DNA of 64,000 nt. Origin: Piscicola geometra. Lineage: Eukaryota; Annelida; Clitellata; Hirudinida; Piscicolidae. A model generated the notes under the pieces. The model saw nothing but the letters and a program-made list of their open reading frames with translations, did not search any database and was not told the origin of the DNA. Location of the stretch: positions 3,093,412 to 3,157,411 of the forward strand of contig OX030956.1 in assembly GCA_943735955.1 (NCBI GenBank), written 5' to 3'. Both the position numbers and the translations under genes were made by a program. Each line of letters opens with the position of its first letter. Position 1 is the stretch's first letter. Positions 58,216 to 64,000 of this stretch are shown here, piece after piece.

Positions 58216-59544
58216 TTACAAAGACATTAAGAAGGTGATTAGAAAGAGTACTGAGACACTAGCATTCTATATGGAGAAGAATTTCATTCTATGTTTTTTT
58301 TCCAAAAAATTTGAATAAATTATACAATTCTTCATACTTTATTCTAATGTAATTTCAAAAAGTAATAAGAACAACGTTGACCGTTTTGATCAAGGTAAGA
58401 GCCAAACTTGATACTGCATAAACTTCTAAAAACATTTAGATAAAAGACAGTTGTTTTTCTATTAAAGAAGCTCGGAGTTTATAAGTTTAATTTTTTTCTA
58501 TAAATTCGTTCAACAGTCTAGCTAAAAACTAATTTAAAAAGTGAAAAATCAATAAAGAACTGAAAAGGATCCTTATCGTTACATTAAGAACTAATAATTA
58601 AACATACGCAAAGTTTTAAACATCAAATAACTGCCAGCAAAAAATGTGCAAAGAAAAGAAGTTAGTTGAGCAAGAAGGAAGGGTTAAGGCTTCTTTAAGT
58701 CTTTGCAAAGCTTCTCATCAAAACGTTAACACCTCAGTAAGGATGCCTATAAAGACTCAAATTTAGGTCGTTTTGATCCTATAATTTACTATTATACTAT
58801 GGCTACCTGAGGCGTGTGAATTGATACTTTTACCGTTTTGTGAATGAAATTTTAAATAGGATGTTTAACGAAAAAAAGTTTTTCCTTGAAACGAGAGCAC
58901 TGAGTAGAACATTTTAAGCGGAAAAAATTCAATTAAAATTAATAAAACTACTTTAATCTTTTAAATAAAAAATGTTCAAAATTGAAAACGCATACAATAT
59001 CAGAGCTTTCAATTGGGCATTCTTTAGTTTGGAAAAATCCATATGTTAAAAAGTGAGATTGAGACACATGGTTTTGCACTTTCAACGATATTTGAAATGA
59101 AACGAGAAACGTCAATTATTATAATTTAGTCTTGGAGCAAGATTGCACCGAGATTTTTGACAGAAATATTTTCTTCACAGTATAACTAATTAAGTTTTCT
59201 CTGTTAGAGATCAAAATGATTTTTATTGATATATAAAGAAATACTTTTTGAGCACTGCCCCTTTAATTCAATAAAGCAAGTGAAAATGAAACATTTTAAA
59301 AAACTGATTAGGAATTCAGATTGTTTTCAAGTTATACTGAATGTTCACTCACTAGTTTTACACACTTTGGCGATTTAAGAAAAACTAAAAAAAGAGAAAA
59401 AAGTCAAAAGCATTTGAAAGGTTTGCTACCTAGGTGACATACTCTCTTTGGAAAGCTTTAAGTGTACCCATTTTGAATATATATATTTTCTTTTTTCAGG
59501 GCTTTTGTTTACTCAATGAGCTTTTAAATATTGGAACCAGCATC

Positions 59545-59665
59545 GCCAATCACATGATGATGTTGATGATGATGATAATGATGATTAAATTATGATTATG
59601 GAGATGACGGTAATGAGGATGAGAATGATGATGATGATGACAGTATTGATAATGATGATGATTGT
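59545..59665. repeat. Imperfect (GAT)n trinucleotide repeat
   Basis: About 120 bp of GAT/ATG units with interruptions (GATGATGATAATGATGATTA and similar). Confidence 0.85.
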
Positions 59666-62600
59666 GTTTATTAGTGGCATTACTTCTGCAATATTGATGG
59701 CATCGATATGTAACTTTGATGTCTATGTAAACACAGTTTTGATATAATACTTTTGGATATAAAATTAATCATTTTGAAATTACTATTTTTAAAAGATGGA
59801 TACAAGTTAATAAAAATTCAATTTCGTTCATTGTTATTCAGTAAATTTTTTACAGAAAATATTGTTAAACGCTACAACTTTACGTTTTACGTTAAACAAA
59901 ATTTTTTTGAAAACAAAAAACAAAACTCAAATGCATTAAATGCTTAAATGAAACCATAGTGTTATTTCATTATAAAATTTTCTTTATTTTAAGAATAAAA
60001 ACTACTAATGCAAATTTTGAATGGCGTGTTGCAATGACTGAATAACAAAAATACATCTATAAATGTGATTTTATAGAATTAAGAAGTTAGGATAGACCAA
60101 CATATAAGAAAAAAATCTTGGGACCCATGGTTCACAATACTCAAAAAGACTCGAAAAAGATTTAAAATACACACAAAATAGTGCGTGTTTTCTAATTAAG
60201 GCATGATATCCTGAAATGCATATCCTGTATTTCATTGGTAAAATGAAAATGGAAAACAATTATGAATTGACTTTTTCCAACTATTTATTCTTATTTAAAA
60301 ATCTTATTAATGTAGATAAATTATTTCTACAATAAAGGTTGAAAAATAAATGTCTTATAATACTAAAGAGTCTCAAAATTACGAATGTTCGTATATCTCG
60401 TTATTTTACTCTTCTCCCACAGCAAAAACTGAACTAAAATTCAAATCAGAAACCTTTATGAAAATTGATTTCTGATCATACTTTCTGCTTTTCAAAAAAT
60501 ATGTCATCTATTTAAATAGGATATTTGGGTAATTTATATCATTGTATTCTAATTCATATCAAAGTAAAATAGTTGTTTCTGAAAAGTATATTCCGCAATA
60601 CACAAGAATTAAGATGTATTGATCAGAAAACTCTGCTATGAGAATTTTGAAATAAACTTTTTGTATATAAGTAGTGAATGGCTTTTTGTTTATTATCTAT
60701 GTATCATTATTTTTCAACTTATAAGATTCATGCTGTATTTACAACACATTTTATTAATGGAAAGGTTTTATTTCCATAATTGAAAAATAATTACTTTCAT
60801 TGATAGTAATACAACGAAAAATATGAATAAATTATTGATGCCATTAATTCATCCCTGAAATACTATTTATGTGTACCTACATTTATGTGTAACAACTGTG
60901 AATATATGTCATAACCAACTTGGAATTGAAATATCGATATGAAAATGTTTTTACAATTATATTAGTTTTTTCAATTATATTAGTTTTTTTATAACAGCTT
61001 AATAAAAATTTATGCAGTTTATGAAAAAAATTGACATTCTATTTTTAGATAGGAGTGGGCATCGCAAAAATCAACTTAAACCCCGTGAACTAAATAAAAA
61101 TCTTAATTTCTGTCTTGCTGTTTTAGCTTGGCGGTTAACGTGTTTTAATGCACTATGAAAACTGGAAATCAATCGATCAATTAAGAAAATTAAGAGAATA
61201 AAAATTGTGAATAAAAAATATTGAAAGACGGACAGATAAGAAAACTAGACGAAAATTAAATTGATTCCTAGTTTGAAAATGATCTTATTGCTTTCAAGTT
61301 AAATAATTCTTGGTTTTCAATGAGCCATGGAGCAAAAAACAAAGTGATTGTGAGCGATAATTCAATACATACTCATCAATTTTCGATGAAGTACTCTTTT
61401 TAAGCAGATATTTGATATTCAAAATGGAGCCAACAGTGCTGGATTAAAGAGTTTTATACTTTAAAAATCAAGTGTCAATTATCAAAAGTACACATTAATT
61501 GTTTTTTTTAATGTAAGTTTACATGCAAAATCAGTATTGGCGTTTTCTAAAAGCTTTGATCAACTCACTGAATACGGTACATTTTCATTGACCTTCTGTC
61601 GCTTACAAATTTTTTTTCAAATGGTAAAGCATTTCCATGAAAATCAACAAACTTTTTGAATGCTTAAAATCATGCACAAGAAAAAAAAGATTAAAAATAC
61701 AATACAACAATTTTTTAAATAATAAAAGCAATATCATAACTGTGGCTGGAAACTTTACGATCAAGAATTTGGCATCAACAAGAAAGCGGTGCAAATATCA
61801 CACGTTTCATTATAGAAAGCTTCAACGATAACCTACGGCGCTTAGGCATAGAGATGTCGTTGTACCCAGATTTACGGAATCAGAAAAAAAACAGCCTATA
61901 ACTTGTTATTATTACTATAAAAAATAACTTTAAAAGTATTCAGAATGAATTCTTCATTGTCACCACTATTCGTTTATCTCTGAGTTTGTTCTTTTTAAGC
62001 TCTTGAATTTTCCAAAATCAAAAGTGCACATAAGTATATTTTAAAGTTAAAAAATTGTGTAACATTTCATTTTTTATTACTCTTACCCTAACCTTAAGTT
62101 TAAACTTCAGCTATAATTTTCAAAAATGAAAAAAAGAAACGCAATAACTTATACAATACAATACCTATTTTAAAAGAATTGAGGAAAATACGAAGTTTTA
62201 TTATTAATGAAAAAATATATTAACACTTGCAGAAGACATAAGTTGATATCACATTTTGTAAAAACAATAATTTAAAAAAAAAGAAGAATATTTAGATGAA
62301 TTACAAAGGTTTCGACCCAAAATGCTTATGGTTAATAAAAATATCCAAAGAATGTCTACTTAGCACATAATTTTTTTTTTTAGAATTTACAAAACATTAA
62401 ATGCTCAGTGATAGCTGTCATTTGATGACGTACAAGCACACCAAGAAGAGATTCAGAGATCGTGATGCAAATGTAAAGAATGTAATGAAGATAAAACAAA
62501 ATAACATTAAAAATTCATTAAACATTTTTGATTATTATTTTAACTGCAGTTATTTAAAAAATACTATTAGAATGTTAGAAGACCTTTTTTTATAATTTTG

Positions 62601-64000
62601 ATAAAAAGCAGTAAAAAAAATTTTCAAAACACGAATGTGTAGAGCCATCAATTCTTTCGCACAAGTACGCTTTTATTTACGTCCATTGATTGGAATTACT
62701 TCCAGTGCATCGGTGCCAGCGCACCTGAAACAATGCCCTCTTCCATTTCTCTCAAGCTATAACTGCTATTTATTCTTTATAGCTTGAAATTTTTTCAGTT
62801 TGTATTTATTGCTTAAATTCTCAGAGACAGTTATGAAACGATTGGAATCTTAATTATTCAACTATTTTCCATTTTTTCAATTTTAAATAGAAAGTTTACG
62901 AGAACAATTCAAATAATAAACGATCAACTAACTTTAATAACAAAAATATTTTCTGTTTATAACATTATTTTTATTTGGATGTTTAAGATTTAATACATAA
63001 AAGCATAAATATAGAAGCATTCAAGATATCTTTTGTTATCTTCGTCATACATTTTATATAATTTAAAAACAACGATGCATAAAAGTTAAATGAAACTTAA
63101 CGTTCAATAGAAAAAAGATAGTTTTACATTATTTAAAGATTGTAAACATTACTTCTCGTCAATATTTTTGATGGTATATTGTCGAAACTACATCGATAGG
63201 TTCGTATTGATTTCTGAAGATGAACGACACAAAGATTCTTTTAATAAATAACAAACAATATAAATATATAAAAAACTGAAAGATTTTTTATATATAAAAA
63301 TTTCTATTTATTTTTGTGCAAGCAACGTTGAAGAATAGTGAGCTCCAAGTTTTTAATAAAAAAAATTTAAAGTATTTTAATAATAACAGAGTATTCAAGA
63401 AAAATTCTGAGTTTTTTGACTATTAATCATCTTTTGTATACCAGACAATACGTGGACAAAAATGCATTAGATACATTATGTAGAAGACAAGGCAAGACAA
63501 AATTATAGATTAAAACGTTTATTACAATTTTATATTTTAAAAGAGTGTATTTAAAAAAAAAAAGTAAAACTGATAATATAACATTTTTGATGTTTTATAC
63601 TTACATCAAAATAGGATATATATTTATACATTATAATCTTATATGGTTTTAAGATAATAAATAAATCAATCAATAAATTCTAAAAACAAATATTTTCGCC
63701 ATTATTTTAAGATTTTTTTAAAACAATAGACTTGTTTTCTCATTTAAAAAAATGTTTTAACTCATGCAATAAACATGTTAGACCATTTACTATCACTATA
63801 AACTTTAAAAATATTTGTATTTTTATTAATATTATTATTAATTATCAGTTCTTTGTAACACTCATATTTATTTTCTTTGAAAACTTGTTCTCAACGTTGT
63901 CAGTTTCCGTTGTACTTCTATTATAATATATAATACAATACAATACAACGACGAGTATTATTAACGTGGCGTAAACCCGGACGGGCTTCAAGACCACATA

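Larger units (their letters stand above)
51447..64000. other. Region upstream of the semaphorin start codon
   Basis: 12.5 kb, presumably with the semaphorin promoter and 5' UTR, though no promoter can be pinned down. It holds unidentified ORF fragments (55555-55806, 57110-57310, 61700-61890), a (GAT)n-type repeat (59545-59665), a TTAAC repeat copy (56060-56172) and a possible retroposon tail (58140-58215). A small GC-richer patch at 62640-62760 has splice-like signals on either strand but no motif. Confidence 0.6.

Noticed and set aside
62640..62760. Candidate exon on either strand
   Set aside because: Splice-like signals exist on both strands, but the open frames are under 20 codons and match nothing.

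Overview
The window is AT-rich (roughly 70% or more by eye) animal nuclear DNA with long introns, poly-Asn coding runs, microsatellites and decayed transposons. Two developmental genes can be reconstructed exon by exon. Together with the base composition, the Asn-rich low-complexity insertions and the retroelement relic, they suggest an invertebrate bilaterian. A flatworm such as a planarian would fit, but nothing in the sequence proves the phylum.

Left part, plus strand (245-9580): a Pitx-type K50 paired-class homeobox gene in three coding exons (245-743, 1122-1519, 8942-9580). The exon phases agree and give 511 codons plus a stop. The intron inside the homeodomain (1520-8941) carries a 1486-bp non-autonomous DNA transposon (6595-8080) with about 100-bp terminal inverted repeats and a perfect 8-bp target duplication.

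Middle, minus strand (51446 down to 17051): a secreted, class-2-like semaphorin spread over about 34 kb. I place 22 coding exons whose lengths sum to 2664 nt (887 codons plus stop) with compatible phases throughout: a first exon with a hydrophobic signal segment, the sema domain in many small exons, a PSI knot, a linker, an Ig-like module and a short C-terminal tail. Exon 15 inserts about 120 Asn/Lys-rich residues into the sema domain. The gene converges tail to tail with pitx; 9581-17050 between them has no recognised gene.

Inside the semaphorin introns are a piggyBac element (37332-39118, TTAA duplicated on both sides, transposase broken by two frameshifts and a stop) with unusual nested inverted repeats, a 250-bp (TA)n tract, a degenerate retroelement C-terminal fragment on the plus strand (45690-46250), a 232-bp-offset tandem duplication and a 24-bp minisatellite. 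The right end (51447-64000) lies upstream of the semaphorin start and shows only unidentified ORF fragments, simple repeats and a possible retroposon tail.

Pitx is a homeodomain transcription factor and semaphorin-2 is a secreted guidance cue. Nothing in the sequence shows a functional link between them beyond adjacency. All exon calls rest on reading splice signals, phase and motif similarity by eye; no alignment or transcript data were available.
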